Notes: generated from the sequence alone by a model not told the origin. DNA of 64,000 nucleotides from an uncultured Porphyromonadaceae bacterium (GCA_947649495.1 CANSRU010000003.1:1-64000), one strand, 5' to 3'; counted from the stretch's first letter, positions 38,018 to 48,608 are shown. Translations and numbers: made by a program.

Positions 38018-40056
38018 AACTTTGTATCACCGAGAAACCGAGTGTGGCTCGGGATATTGCCGATATTCTTGGTGCCACAGTAAAACGTGATGGATATTAC
38101 GAAGGGGCCGGATATAATGTCACATGGACGTATGGGCATCTTTGTACATTGAAGGAACCGGCAGATTACACTGATAGGTGGAAACGGTGGTCTCTGTCTG
38201 CTTTGCCCATGATTCCTCCGCGCTTTTCCATTAAGCTGATAGAGCAGGAAAGTATAAAACGGCAGTTCAAGGTGATTGAAAATCTTGTGTCACAGGCCGA
38301 TGAGGTTATAAACTGTGGTGATGCCGGGCAGGAGGGGGAATTGATTCAGCGGTGGGTTATGCAGAAAGCCAAGACAACGTGTCCGGTGAAACGATTGTGG
38401 ATATCCTCTCTTACCGATGAGTCTATTCGCGATGGATTCAAGTCGCTTATGCCTCAGAGCGATTACGATAATCTTTATTATGCCGGAGTGTCGAGAGCGG
38501 TTGGCGACTGGATACTTGGCATGAATGCTACCCGATTGTATTCCTTAAAATATTCCGAACCGGGTAAGGTCCTTTCAATCGGGCGTGTGCAGACGCCCAC
38601 ATTGGCGCTTGTGGTTCAACGGCAATTGGAGATTGACAATTTTAAGCCGGAGGATTATTGGGAGATAAAAACAGAATACCGTGATGTGATATTCAATTCA
38701 TCGGCAGGGCGTTATAAATCGCAGGATGAAGCTGAAAAGGTCATGGAAAGCATGGTTGGAAGCGAATTGGCAATAACATCTGTTCAGGAAAAGAAAGGAA
38801 AGGAGGCTCCATTGAGATTGTTTGATCTGACCTCGCTTCAGGTGGAATGCAATAAACGTTGGGGATGGACTGCCGATGAGTCCTTGAAACTGATACAATC
38901 GCTGTATGAAAAGAAGGTCACTACATATCCACGTGTCGACACAACGTATCTTACTGAAGATATATATCCGAAGATACCCGCTATTTTAAAGCAGATGACG
39001 CCGTATGCCAAGATTACGGAACCTGTACTTGCAAATAGGATTGTGAAAAGTAAAAAGGTGTTTGATAACTCTAAGGTTACAGATCACCATGCCATTATAC
39101 CAACCGGTCAGTCGCCTGCTGCATTGAGCGGTGATGAGAAAAAATTATATCATCTCATAGCCCTGCGATTTATCGCAGCTTTTTATCCGGACTGTGTGTA
39201 TTCAACCACATCTGTAGAAGCTCTTGTAGGTAAAATTCCATTTAAAGTCACCGGTAAAACGATAATAGAACCGGGATGGAGAGCGCTTTTTATGTCAGAT
39301 ACAAATAAACCGGATTCGGATGATGGTATTCTGCCTGAATTCTCCGTGGGTGAGAAGGGGCCGCATAAGCCATCATTATTGAAAAAAGCCACAACACCTC
39401 CCAAATATTATACAGAAGGAACTTTGCTAAGGGCAATGGAAAGTGCCGGAAAAACCGTTGACGATGAAGCTCTGCGGGAGGCGATGAAGGAAAATGGTAT
39501 CGGTAGGCCGTCCACGCGCGCTTCAATAATCGAGACGCTGTTCAAGCGTGGCTATTTATTTCGTGAGAAGAAAAATATACATGCAACAGAGGCCGGCATA
39601 ACGCTTATATCCTTAATTAAAGAAGACTTGCTCAAAAGCGCCAAACTCACCGGGTTATGGGAAAATAAATTGAGACGCATAGAGCGAGGTGAATACAATG
39701 CCGCTCAGTTCGTAGATGAATTGAAAACTCTTATAAATGAGATTGTGCTGAATGTGTTGAATGATAATTCTTCACGAAAGATTGTCATAGATAATAACGG
39801 GAGTACAAAATCAGCCAAAGAGACAAAAAATAAAAATGAAGTTAAATCTGTCAAGGTAAGAAAGCCGGCTATAAAGAAACTTGATCAGATTGTCTGTCCA
39901 AAGTGCGGCACGGGTTCATTAATTAAAGGACATACAGCTTACGGATGCAGTCGGTATAAAGAGGGGTGCGACATGAAATTGCCCTTTGAAAGCTATTCTC
40001 CGGAGTTGTCACCTGCAAAGTTGAATCAATTGATAAAGAAACAATATGGAGGATGA
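38014..40056 (+). CDS. topB: DNA topoisomerase III
   Basis: 680 aa; MKLCITEKPSVARDIADILGA toprim; SIGRVQTPTL; TYPRVDTTYL catalytic Tyr; C-terminal zinc ribbon CPKCGTGSLIKGHTAYGCSRYKEGC. Confidence 0.97.
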   Translation: MKLCITEKPSVARDIADILGATVKRDGYYEGAGYNVTWTYGHLCTLKEPADYTDRWKRWSLSALPMIPPRFSIKLIEQESIKRQFKVIENLVSQADEVINCGDAGQEGELIQRWVMQKAKTTCPVKRLWISSLTDESIRDGFKSLMPQSDYDNLYYAGVSRAVGDWILGMNATRLYSLKYSEPGKVLSIGRVQTPTLALVVQRQLEIDNFKPEDYWEIKTEYRDVIFNSSAGRYKSQDEAEKVMESMVGSELAITSVQEKKGKEAPLRLFDLTSLQVECNKRWGWTADESLKLIQSLYEKKVTTYPRVDTTYLTEDIYPKIPAILKQMTPYAKITEPVLANRIVKSKKVFDNSKVTDHHAIIPTGQSPAALSGDEKKLYHLIALRFIAAFYPDCVYSTTSVEALVGKIPFKVTGKTIIEPGWRALFMSDTNKPDSDDGILPEFSVGEKGPHKPSLLKKATTPPKYYTEGTLLRAMESAGKTVDDEALREAMKENGIGRPSTRASIIETLFKRGYLFREKKNIHATEAGITLISLIKEDLLKSAKLTGLWENKLRRIERGEYNAAQFVDELKTLINEIVLNVLNDNSSRKIVIDNNGSTKSAKETKNKNEVKSVKVRKPAIKKLDQIVCPKCGTGSLIKGHTAYGCSRYKEGCDMKLPFESYSPELSPAKLNQLIKKQYGG

Positions 40057-40558
40057 ATTACTCCCCATCGTTGATGGCGATGGCTGTGTGATTGGTGCGG
40101 AGTGGCGTTCGCGGTGTCATTCCGGAAGTATGATTATGCATCCGGTGGTACATTTACATGTATTGGATAAAAATGGCTGTTTGTTGATGCAGAAACGTTC
40201 AATGGCGAAGAAAATTCAGCCCGGAAAGTGGGACACAGCTGTGGGCGGGCATGTGGTATATGGTGAAACCATCAGCACGTCTTTGCTTAGGGAGGCCATG
40301 GAGGAAATAGGTCTTTCCGACTTCACTCCGGTATTATTGCTTAAATATGAATTTCAATCTGAGATTGAAAAAGAGCTGATTTATTGTCATGCGGTTAGGC
40401 TGAATAAAGATTTTATTCCGGCGGTTGAAGCCGGTGAGTCTGATGCTGTAGCTTTTTGGCCTATGTCGGAAATACGCAGTTCAATTGGTAAAAATGTTTT
40501 TACCCCTAATTTTGAAATGGAGTATCGCAAAATTGAGCGGTTGTTATTGAACCTATAA
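40046..40558 (+). CDS. NUDIX hydrolase
   Basis: 170 aa; GGHVVYGETISTSLLREAMEEIGL Nudix box. Confidence 0.92.
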   Translation: MEDELLPIVDGDGCVIGAEWRSRCHSGSMIMHPVVHLHVLDKNGCLLMQKRSMAKKIQPGKWDTAVGGHVVYGETISTSLLREAMEEIGLSDFTPVLLLKYEFQSEIEKELIYCHAVRLNKDFIPAVEAGESDAVAFWPMSEIRSSIGKNVFTPNFEMEYRKIERLLLNL

Positions 40559-40571
40559 TCCCTGATATATA

Positions 40572-40766
40572 ATGAATGAGGTTTTACAGATAATAGCGGT
40601 CTGTATAATTATAGCAGTTTGTATAGTCTGGGTTGTCAGGCGCATACGTGGGAATAATCGTCGTCATAGTGACGCCGGTTCGGCATCTTGTTCAGGATGT
40701 CCGTTGGCCTCTAAATGTGGCGGAGCTCAGTCTTTGTCCGACGACTGCGATAGATCCCTTAAATGA
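40572..40766 (+). CDS. FeoB-associated Cys-rich-like small membrane protein
   Basis: 64 aa; one TM helix then CSGCPLASKCGG. Confidence 0.75.
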   Translation: MNEVLQIIAVCIIIAVCIVWVVRRIRGNNRRHSDAGSASCSGCPLASKCGGAQSLSDDCDRSLK

Positions 40767-40778
40767 GCATCCGTTCTT

Positions 40779-42806
40779 TTATCGGTTCATGCGTTTGAGC
40801 AGATTGTACGATGGCACTATGCCTAATTCTCCTGATTTACTTAAATCAGCCGAGCCTGCAAGTCGGTTTCCAAGCTTGAAATACACGTAACCACGGTTAT
40901 AATAAGCTTCTCCAAAATCGTTCTTAAGTTCAATTGCGCGATTAAATGACGCCAATGCAGATGTGAGATCCTGTAAATATACCATTATTACGCCTTTGTT
41001 ATAATGGGCTATAGCCATGTTGGGCGATAATTTGAGTACATGATCAATATCGTCAATTACACCTCTTAGTTTTATGAGTTTGTTTTGAGCATTGAGTGTC
41101 TGTCCTCTTTGTGACTCATTTTCTATATTGGATGTTGCCTGCTTGTATTTGGCAATGGCTCTCATAAAATAAGCAAGGGTGAAATCTCCTGCGGCATTGA
41201 TTGCTGAAGAGAAATCCGTTATGGCGGCATCATAATTATGAACAGACATCTGGTCCATTGCCCGGCCAAAATAGTCAATGGCTCTTGGAGTATGTGTTGA
41301 CAGGTAAGAATTGTAATATTCAATGGAATTGAAATGCCGGTCTATTTCGTCCGGATCAGTTAGCGCTACCTCATGGTTGGTGAGCTGGAGTAGGAATCTT
41401 AGCGCTTTCGTGCGGTTCAGTTCGTCCATTTCACGAAGATAATCGCCTGTTGGTTTTAACTCGGAAGGAGATGTGTAATAAGTTAGTGTAAACATCGGCT
41501 CCACATCTACTGTCACATTGTTGTCCTGAACTTTGCCACGTATATTCTTATTATTGTATTCCTTATTCGTGTCAATTCGGTTTTCAACAGTGAGAAGTTT
41601 TGAGAACCGGGCTGACACCACTTCCTGTGCCTCAGAAATGCTGTCGGTTGACGTTGTGTTTCCTGACGGTTTTCCGAACAAATCGATGGCGTTTGAATTG
41701 TCATCTCCGGTGTAGACCCGCTGTTTTGCCAATGCGAGCGATTTATTGTAATCGGCCGAGGCCGAGCGGTCGCCCATGGCTTGCTTTATGTCGTATCGTA
41801 GGAAATAAGCGGCTGCGAGATCGGGGAATGTATTTATCAATCTGTTCACATCCTTAAGGGCATTCTTGTAATCATTCAGTTGTCGGTAGACTACGGCGCG
41901 GTTATACAATGCCTTGTAGTCGTTGGGACTAAGCTTAAGAACCTCATTGAAGTCGTCAATCGCTTTGTTATAATCATGTACTTCGGTTTTGAGCAAAGCT
42001 CGGTTATATATAGCCGTTGGATTCAGTGGATCAAGATTTATCGCGTAATCGTAATCGCTCATTGCTCCGAAATAATCATCAAGACTATAGCGTAAAAACG
42101 CTCGGTTTATGAAATATCCGGCAAAATGTGGCTGGAGCTTTATGGCTTCATCCATATCGGCAAGTGCCTGGGCGTAGTCCTTTGATTGGTGAATGGCAAT
42201 ATCGGCACGCATAAGATAGCCATTGACGGCATTTTTGTTTAGTTCAAGTGCTTTGTTTATGTCAGCGAGAGCTGCGGTGGTGTCTGATGCCGAAAGAAGC
42301 AGTCGTGCACGGCCTATATATCCACCGTCGAAATTCGGATGCGATTTGAGCAATGTTGAGAAGCTCTCTTTAGCTCCATCATAATCTTTTATATCCGCTT
42401 GTGCCATAGCTTTATTGTATAGCAGCCCTCGATTTTCGGGTAGCATTGACAGGGCTTTGTCATAATCCTTTATGGCATCCTCGTTTCTGCCCAAATTCTG
42501 TCTTGCCACACCGCGCAGTTCGTAAGCATCGGTTATGAACGGATTGTGTTCTATGGCTATGCTTGCATCTTCTTCCGCACCCTTGAAGTCGTCAAGATTA
42601 TATTTGGCGAGTGCTCTGAAAAAATAAGGCTGAGCTAAATATGGCTTGGCTGCAATCACTTGATTAAAGTATTGGATAGAAAGTACGTAATCCTCAAAAT
42701 AGAGAGCATTTCTACCTATCTGCAATACTTGATCGGTGTTAATCTGAGCATGTATGGATATAGCGTAAGTTATTATAGAAAGAAGTATGGTGAATAGACG
42801 CTTCAT
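40779..42806 (-). CDS. Secreted tetratricopeptide-repeat protein
   Basis: Likely start MKRLFTILLSIITYAISIHAQ at 42806; many TPR units (ALYNRAVVYRQLNDYKNALKDVNRLI). Confidence 0.92.
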   Translation of the reverse strand: MKRLFTILLSIITYAISIHAQINTDQVLQIGRNALYFEDYVLSIQYFNQVIAAKPYLAQPYFFRALAKYNLDDFKGAEEDASIAIEHNPFITDAYELRGVARQNLGRNEDAIKDYDKALSMLPENRGLLYNKAMAQADIKDYDGAKESFSTLLKSHPNFDGGYIGRARLLLSASDTTAALADINKALELNKNAVNGYLMRADIAIHQSKDYAQALADMDEAIKLQPHFAGYFINRAFLRYSLDDYFGAMSDYDYAINLDPLNPTAIYNRALLKTEVHDYNKAIDDFNEVLKLSPNDYKALYNRAVVYRQLNDYKNALKDVNRLINTFPDLAAAYFLRYDIKQAMGDRSASADYNKSLALAKQRVYTGDDNSNAIDLFGKPSGNTTSTDSISEAQEVVSARFSKLLTVENRIDTNKEYNNKNIRGKVQDNNVTVDVEPMFTLTYYTSPSELKPTGDYLREMDELNRTKALRFLLQLTNHEVALTDPDEIDRHFNSIEYYNSYLSTHTPRAIDYFGRAMDQMSVHNYDAAITDFSSAINAAGDFTLAYFMRAIAKYKQATSNIENESQRGQTLNAQNKLIKLRGVIDDIDHVLKLSPNMAIAHYNKGVIMVYLQDLTSALASFNRAIELKNDFGEAYYNRGYVYFKLGNRLAGSADLSKSGELGIVPSYNLLKRMNR

Positions 42807-42931
42807 TATCAGTTTGGAAAATGTGACAACGGCAAAATTAGCCAAAAACTTCGGTAAAGATGAATAAAACATCATAAAAGGTCTAAATTAAAAGTGTTGT
42901 ATGGATATATTTGAATTGCTAATTTTGCAGT

Positions 42932-43615
42932 ATGTTGAATATTGGCAGATATATAATTATAGTTTTATTGTGTATATCTATACCATTCCCATTTTCCGCT
43001 ATTTGTGGTGAATTGGACTGCAAAATGTCTGACTTCGGATTAGTGGATGTTCAGGCATTGGATTCTACAATTATGGTTGACTTGATGTACGCGGGGAAAG
43101 ATAATTTTGTGGGTGAGGCTATGTACAAAGGTACGGATAAGGCATATCTCCATCCTGATGCGGCATTGGCATTGAAAAAGGCATCGGCCGAGTTGCACAG
43201 GATAAAACCCGGATATAGGTTGAAAATTTGCGATGCTGCCCGTCCTATGAGTGTCCAACGGCGGATGTATAATGTTGTGAGGGGGACATCCAAGGCTCCC
43301 TATGTCAGCAATCCATCAAGGGGAGGTGGGTTACATAATTACGGTTTGGCAGTGGATGTTACTATTGTTGATGATAATGGTCAGGATCTTGATATGGGAA
43401 CCAAAGTGGATCATCTTGGTGTTGAGGCAAATATAGACAAAGAAACTGTGCTCGTAATAAAAGGAATAATATCGGAAGCAGCAAGACAAAACAGATTGTT
43501 ATTACGCCGGGTGATGTCCCATGGTGGATTCCATTCTCTACGAAGCGAGTGGTGGCATTTCAATCTGTGTACACGCGCTGAAGCGCGCAGACGATATAAA
43601 GTACTTGATTTTTAG
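42932..43615 (+). CDS. D-alanyl-D-alanine dipeptidase (VanX-like, M15D)
   Basis: 227 aa; SNPSRGGGLHNYGLAVDVTIVD and SEWWHFNL zinc-site motifs. Confidence 0.9.
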   Translation: MLNIGRYIIIVLLCISIPFPFSAICGELDCKMSDFGLVDVQALDSTIMVDLMYAGKDNFVGEAMYKGTDKAYLHPDAALALKKASAELHRIKPGYRLKICDAARPMSVQRRMYNVVRGTSKAPYVSNPSRGGGLHNYGLAVDVTIVDDNGQDLDMGTKVDHLGVEANIDKETVLVIKGIISEAARQNRLLLRRVMSHGGFHSLRSEWWHFNLCTRAEARRRYKVLDF

Positions 43616-43672
43616 GTATATCATCAACAATTGAGGCACTCCGGCTGTTAGTAGTTCAAAGCTAATGGAAAT

Positions 43673-44953
43673 ATGAGTACTCGTAAACGTATAGTAGTGA
43701 TAGGCGGTGGTTTCGCAGGCCTGAATTTCATAAAGTATATTGATAAAAGGAAGTATGAGGTGATTCTTGTGGACAGGAACAACTTTCATAGTTTCCCTCC
43801 GCTTTTTTATCAGATTGCTTCAAGCGGACTTGAGCCGGGAAGTATCTGTTTCCCTTTCCGCAGAGAATTCCGGAAGGGGCGTGTGCATGGAGCAGATTAT
43901 CGTATGGGTGAAGTGCAGAGAATCGAAGTCGATAACAAGCGGATTGTCACGCAGTATGAGACGATAACCTACGATATGCTTGTAATATCCGCCGGCTCCA
44001 CCAATAATTTCTTCGGGAACGACGACCTTATAAAGTCGGTGTTTACTTTGAAAAGTACAGCGCAGGCCATGCGGTGCCGTGACGAGATTCTCGACAGGCT
44101 TGAACGTGCGAGTCTGAGTAATGATCCGGTAGAACGGAAAAAGCTGTTGAGTTTTGTTGTGGTTGGCGGAGGTCCCGCAGGAGTGGAAGTGGCCGGAGCA
44201 CTCGGAGAGATGAAGCGTTATATTGTGCCTCGTGAATATTTGCATATTCGTCCGGATGAAATAAGTATCGTGCTGCTTGAGGGTTCGGGCAATTTATTGG
44301 GGGCAATGAGTCATAAAGCGCAGTCAAAAGCACTTAAATATCTTGGCGATTTGATGGTGGATGTAAGATTACATCATTTAATGAAATCATATTCCAATAA
44401 TGTCGTCACTCTTGATGATGGTACCTCCATCAGTTCCGGAATGGTGATATGGACGGCCGGTGTAACCGGTTGCAAGTTCGATTCCGGGAATAGGTTACCT
44501 ATAGGGGCCGGAGGCAGAATTGAAGTAGATGAGTTTAACCGAGTAATAGGCATTGAGAACGTCATGGCTATTGGTGATATTGCAATAATGCACACTGAAC
44601 GGTATCCTAAAGGCCATCCGCAATTGGCACAGGTTGCAATTCAGCAGGGGCGACTGTTGGCGCTGAATATTAATTCGGGGGATTTTAACCGACCGTTTGA
44701 GTATGTCGATAGGGGAGCCATGGCTACCATAGGACGTAATAGGGCGGTGGCTGATATAAAATCGGTTCATCTGTCAGGTTGGATAGCATGGATGGCATGG
44801 ATGTTCGTCCATTTGATATCGATACTTGGCATGAGAAATAAATTGAGTGTGCTCATTGACTGGATATGGGGATATTTCAGTTACGGTACATCGCTGCGAT
44901 TGCTGCTGCACACATCCAGATTTCCATTGCGATGGCGATGGGGCGAAAAATAA
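43673..44953 (+). CDS. NAD(P)/FAD-dependent oxidoreductase, type II NADH dehydrogenase-like
   Basis: 426 aa; VVIGGGFAGLNFIKYI; VVVGGGPAGVEVAGAL; MAIGDIA. Confidence 0.93.
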   Translation: MSTRKRIVVIGGGFAGLNFIKYIDKRKYEVILVDRNNFHSFPPLFYQIASSGLEPGSICFPFRREFRKGRVHGADYRMGEVQRIEVDNKRIVTQYETITYDMLVISAGSTNNFFGNDDLIKSVFTLKSTAQAMRCRDEILDRLERASLSNDPVERKKLLSFVVVGGGPAGVEVAGALGEMKRYIVPREYLHIRPDEISIVLLEGSGNLLGAMSHKAQSKALKYLGDLMVDVRLHHLMKSYSNNVVTLDDGTSISSGMVIWTAGVTGCKFDSGNRLPIGAGGRIEVDEFNRVIGIENVMAIGDIAIMHTERYPKGHPQLAQVAIQQGRLLALNINSGDFNRPFEYVDRGAMATIGRNRAVADIKSVHLSGWIAWMAWMFVHLISILGMRNKLSVLIDWIWGYFSYGTSLRLLLHTSRFPLRWRWGEK

Positions 44954-44978
44954 AGTTGTCGGTTAATACTTAATTTGT

Positions 44979-44986
44979 TAATTTTG
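44979..44986 (+). promoter_or_regulatory. -7 element of the rnpB promoter
   Basis: TAATTTTG with GTTG 20 nt upstream. Confidence 0.6.
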
Positions 44987-44990
44987 CATT

Positions 44991-45373
44991 GACAGTCGGG
45001 CATTCCGTCGCTCGCCGGCTCAAACCGGTGTGAGGAAAGTCCGGGCAACATAGAGCGCCATATTTCTTAACGGGAAGCTGCCGGCAACGGTAGAGACAAC
45101 GTGACAGAAAACAACCGCCTGGACCAGTTCCGGGTAAGGGTGAAAAGGTGGGGTAAGAGCCCACCGGATGCTGTGGTGACATGGCATGCCGCACGTCTTA
45201 TGGGTTGCAAGGCCAAGTATACCGGCATTCAAGGGCTGCTCGTCCATTGCCGGGGGGTAGGCTGCTAAAGCCACATGGTGACATGTGGCTCAGATAAATG
45301 ACGGAACGCAGGTTGTGGCCCCTTGATAGGGTAGTGCACTTGCCGACATAACCCGGCTTATCGTCCGGCTGTC
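44991..45373 (+). ncRNA. rnpB: RNase P RNA
   Basis: GAGGAAAGTCCGGGC, ACAGAAAAC, GGTAAGGGTGAAAAGGTGGGGTAAGAGCCCACC, AGATAAATGACGG, ACATAACCCGGCTTA; ends pair GACAG/CTGTC; T-run terminator. Confidence 0.96.
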
Positions 45374-45392
45374 TTTTTTTTTTGTAAGAATT

Positions 45393-45998
45393 ATGATAAT
45401 AAATAGCGCACGTTTTGTAATAAGTAATTCCGATGTGAAAAAATGTCCGTCGGATACGCGTCATGAGTATGCATTCATTGGCCGATCCAATGTCGGCAAA
45501 TCCTCGTTAATCAACATGCTCACCGGACGCAAAAGTCTTGCCATGACATCTGCTACTCCGGGAAAGACTATGCTGATAAATCATTTTCTGGTTAATGATT
45601 CGTGGTATATTGTGGATTTACCAGGATATGGTTACGCACGTAGGGATAAAAAAAATCGAGATTTGCTCACCAAGATTATAGAAGACTATATCTTGGAACG
45701 TAAACAGATGACCAATCTATTTGTTCTGGTCGATTCCCGCCATGAACCGCAAAAAATAGATATGGAATTCATTGAATGGCTCGGTGAGCATGGCGTGCCG
45801 TTCAGCATTGTTTTTACAAAGGTTGATAAAATGAGTCAGTCGGCAGGGAAACGAAATGTTGAGGCTTATTGTAGGAAATTGTTGGAGACATGGGAGGAAC
45901 TTCCGCCAATATTTGTTACTTCGGCTGAAAACGGTACCGGTCGGAATGAATTGTTGGATTATATAGAGCAATTGAATACACTACCTGTTGAGGGTTGA
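45393..45998 (+). CDS. engB: Ribosome biogenesis GTPase YihA/YsxC/EngB
   Basis: 201 aa; [34 protein letters not shown]. Confidence 0.96.
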   Translation: MIINSARFVISNSDVKKCPSDTRHEYAFIGRSNVGKSSLINMLTGRKSLAMTSATPGKTMLINHFLVNDSWYIVDLPGYGYARRDKKNRDLLTKIIEDYILERKQMTNLFVLVDSRHEPQKIDMEFIEWLGEHGVPFSIVFTKVDKMSQSAGKRNVEAYCRKLLETWEELPPIFVTSAENGTGRNELLDYIEQLNTLPVEG

Positions 45999-46052
45999 TT
46001 AAAAACCATTTGCCATATACTTTTGTTATGCTTATAGAATAAGAAAAAGACA

Positions 46053-46238
46053 ATGTATATGGATGCAAAAAGACACTGTAAAGTTAAAAATACCGCACAG
46101 GTATCTGATAAGATTGAGAATGCCGATAAATATGCCGGAGTGGCTGTGAACGACGCCGATGGCGATAAGGTTACAGACAAACTGGTTTCGGAACGGACAA
46201 AAGCTCTTAACAACAATCCGCGAAACAACGAATCTTGA
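46053..46238 (+). CDS. Small conserved hypothetical protein
   Basis: 61 aa; ATG ORF between engB and the rel gene, C-terminal TKALNNNPRNNES, followed by a terminator. Confidence 0.55.
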   Translation: MYMDAKRHCKVKNTAQVSDKIENADKYAGVAVNDADGDKVTDKLVSERTKALNNNPRNNES

Positions 46239-46274
46239 AGGCATTTCATGTTTCAGGCATGAGCAATTATGCAT

Positions 46275-46320
46275 AACCCTCCCCTCAGACGTTTTGATTC
46301 GTCAGGGGAGGGTTAATTTT
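46275..46320 (+). terminator. Intrinsic terminator
   Basis: AACCCTCCCCT / AGGGGAGGGTT then T-rich. Confidence 0.8.
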
Positions 46321-46373
46321 TATTTATATTTGAATTTGATGGAAAAAAGGCATAATTTTGTGTTACTGCTTGA

Positions 46374-48608
46374 TTGGTGTTAATCAGATACATGATTTAT
46401 AAAATGGAAGCATCAGAAATCAAAATAAAAGAGATTAGGAATATAAAGGAACTTTACCGTGGCTTACGTAAGGATTTGGGAGATTTATTTTCCACATACG
46501 ATATAATGCAGCTAAAGTCCATTATTTCGCAAGCAATAGCGGCCGGACAATATCTGCGCGACCGTTTCGGAATGCATCCAGTGCTCAGAAACTTGTCGAC
46601 AGCCAAGGCGCTGTGCGAGTCAGTCAGTGCCGACCGTAATATGGTATTGGCAATTTTGCTCTCACAATTGCATGATACCGATTTTATTGCTGCTCCAGAG
46701 ATAAAATCATGGTTGGGCGACGACGTGCTTAAAATGATGGATGGTCTGCGTAAAGTCAATTCGCTTTATCGTCACAATGCTTCGGTTGCCACTGAGAATT
46801 TCCGTAATCTGATGCTTACGTTTGCTGAAGACATACGCGTTATCATCATAATGATTGTCGACAGATTAGTGTTGATGCGCCTTATCAATCATCATCCTCA
46901 GGAGGATATGGTTAGGGATGTGTCGCTGGAGTCAAGCTACCTGTATGCACCTTTGGCACATAGACTCGGGTTGTATAAGATTAAAGGAGAACTTGAGGAT
47001 TTGTCGCTGAAATACACAAATCGCGATATGTTCAATAGCATAGCGCGGAAGTTGAATGAGACAAAGCGCAATCGCGATGCTTACATCGAATCGTTTATTG
47101 CGCCAGTTAAGGCAGCGCTTGAACGTAATGGCCTGAAGTTTGACATAAAGGGTCGTACCAAATCCATATATTCTATATGGAATAAGATGATGAAGCAACA
47201 CAATGATGTGGAGCAGATCTATGACCTGTTTGCCATCAGGATTATTCTTGATGTGCCGGTAGAACGTGAGCGTGCCGAATGTTGGATGGCATATTCGATT
47301 GTTACCGATATGTATCAACCTAATCCGGCACGATTGAAGGACTGGTTGTCGGTTCCCAAATCGAATGGCTATGAATCACTTCACATAACTGTGCTTGGCC
47401 CTCAAGGGAAATGGGTTGAGGTGCAGATCCGCTCGCGGCGTATGGATGAGATTGCCGAAACCGGAGTCGCAGCACACTGGAAGTATAAAGGGATAAAGAG
47501 TGAGAATAATCTTGACACATGGATGAATCATGTGAGAGATATATTGGAGGATACTGAGTCTGGTCCATTGGACTTGATGAAAAATCTGAAAATGGATTTG
47601 TATAATAAGGAGGTATTTGTCTTTACTCCAAAAGGAGATTTATACAAACTTCCTCTTGGTGCTTCATTGTTGGATTTCGCTTTCAATATACATTCGAAAC
47701 TCGGATGCTCATGTGTTGGAGGTAAGGTCAATGGTAAGACCCGTAAATTGAATTACAAACTCAAGAGTGGTGATACTGTGGAAGTCTTGACTTCGGCTAC
47801 ACAGATGCCAAAACTTGATTGGCTCTCTATTGTGGTCACCTCAAAAGCGCGCAATAAAATCAGACAGGCTGTAAATGAGATAAATAATCGTCAGGCTGAT
47901 ATTGCAAAGGAACTGTTGCAGCGTCGCTTCAAGAATCGAAAAATCGATATTGATGAGGCGGTTATAATGAAAGTTATTAAGAAGCGTGGGTATAAAACCG
48001 TAACAGATTTCTACAATGCAATTGCTACAGAAGAGTTTGATGTTAACGATGTTATCGCTGAATATGAGGCTATTTCAACAAAAATTGAATCGCCGGTTGA
48101 AAAAACTTCAGCTGAAGAATTCACATTGCAGAATTCCGTAAAAGAGGAGGGGAGTGCCGATGATGTCCTGGTGATAGGGGATAATGTCAAGGGGATTAAT
48201 TATCGCCTTGCCAAATGTTGCAATCCTATATATGGCGATGATGTGTTCGGATTTGTTTCGGCCGAAGGTGTGATAAAGATTCATCGGAGAGACTGTCCCA
48301 ATGCGTCGCATATACACCAGCGTTATCCATATAGAATTATAACCACGCGCTGGTCCGGGAAAACCGGAAATCAGTTCGCGTCGGTAATTAACGTTGTGGG
48401 CCAAGACGATATTGGCATAGTGACAAATATCTCATCGATAATCAACCGTGAGAGTGGAGCCTCATTACGTAATATTTCTATAGACTCACATGATGGACTT
48501 TTCCATGGCTATCTTGTGGTCGGAGTGGAAAATCGTGAGATATTGAATAATTTGATAAAAAAAATAACAGCAATAAAAGGTGTTAAAGATGTACAACGTA
48601 GTAACTAA
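46374..48608 (+). CDS. RelA/SpoT family (p)ppGpp synthetase
   Basis: 744 aa; GRTKSIYSIWNKM synthetase; VPKSNGYESLHITVLGPQG; TGS domain FTPKGDLYKLPLGASLLDFAFNIHSKLG; C-terminal ACT. Confidence 0.95.
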   Translation: MVLIRYMIYKMEASEIKIKEIRNIKELYRGLRKDLGDLFSTYDIMQLKSIISQAIAAGQYLRDRFGMHPVLRNLSTAKALCESVSADRNMVLAILLSQLHDTDFIAAPEIKSWLGDDVLKMMDGLRKVNSLYRHNASVATENFRNLMLTFAEDIRVIIIMIVDRLVLMRLINHHPQEDMVRDVSLESSYLYAPLAHRLGLYKIKGELEDLSLKYTNRDMFNSIARKLNETKRNRDAYIESFIAPVKAALERNGLKFDIKGRTKSIYSIWNKMMKQHNDVEQIYDLFAIRIILDVPVERERAECWMAYSIVTDMYQPNPARLKDWLSVPKSNGYESLHITVLGPQGKWVEVQIRSRRMDEIAETGVAAHWKYKGIKSENNLDTWMNHVRDILEDTESGPLDLMKNLKMDLYNKEVFVFTPKGDLYKLPLGASLLDFAFNIHSKLGCSCVGGKVNGKTRKLNYKLKSGDTVEVLTSATQMPKLDWLSIVVTSKARNKIRQAVNEINNRQADIAKELLQRRFKNRKIDIDEAVIMKVIKKRGYKTVTDFYNAIATEEFDVNDVIAEYEAISTKIESPVEKTSAEEFTLQNSVKEEGSADDVLVIGDNVKGINYRLAKCCNPIYGDDVFGFVSAEGVIKIHRRDCPNASHIHQRYPYRIITTRWSGKTGNQFASVINVVGQDDIGIVTNISSIINRESGASLRNISIDSHDGLFHGYLVVGVENREILNNLIKKITAIKGVKDVQRSN

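Noticed and set aside
42932-43615. Vancomycin-resistance cassette
   Set aside because: No vanH, vanA or regulatory genes nearby.
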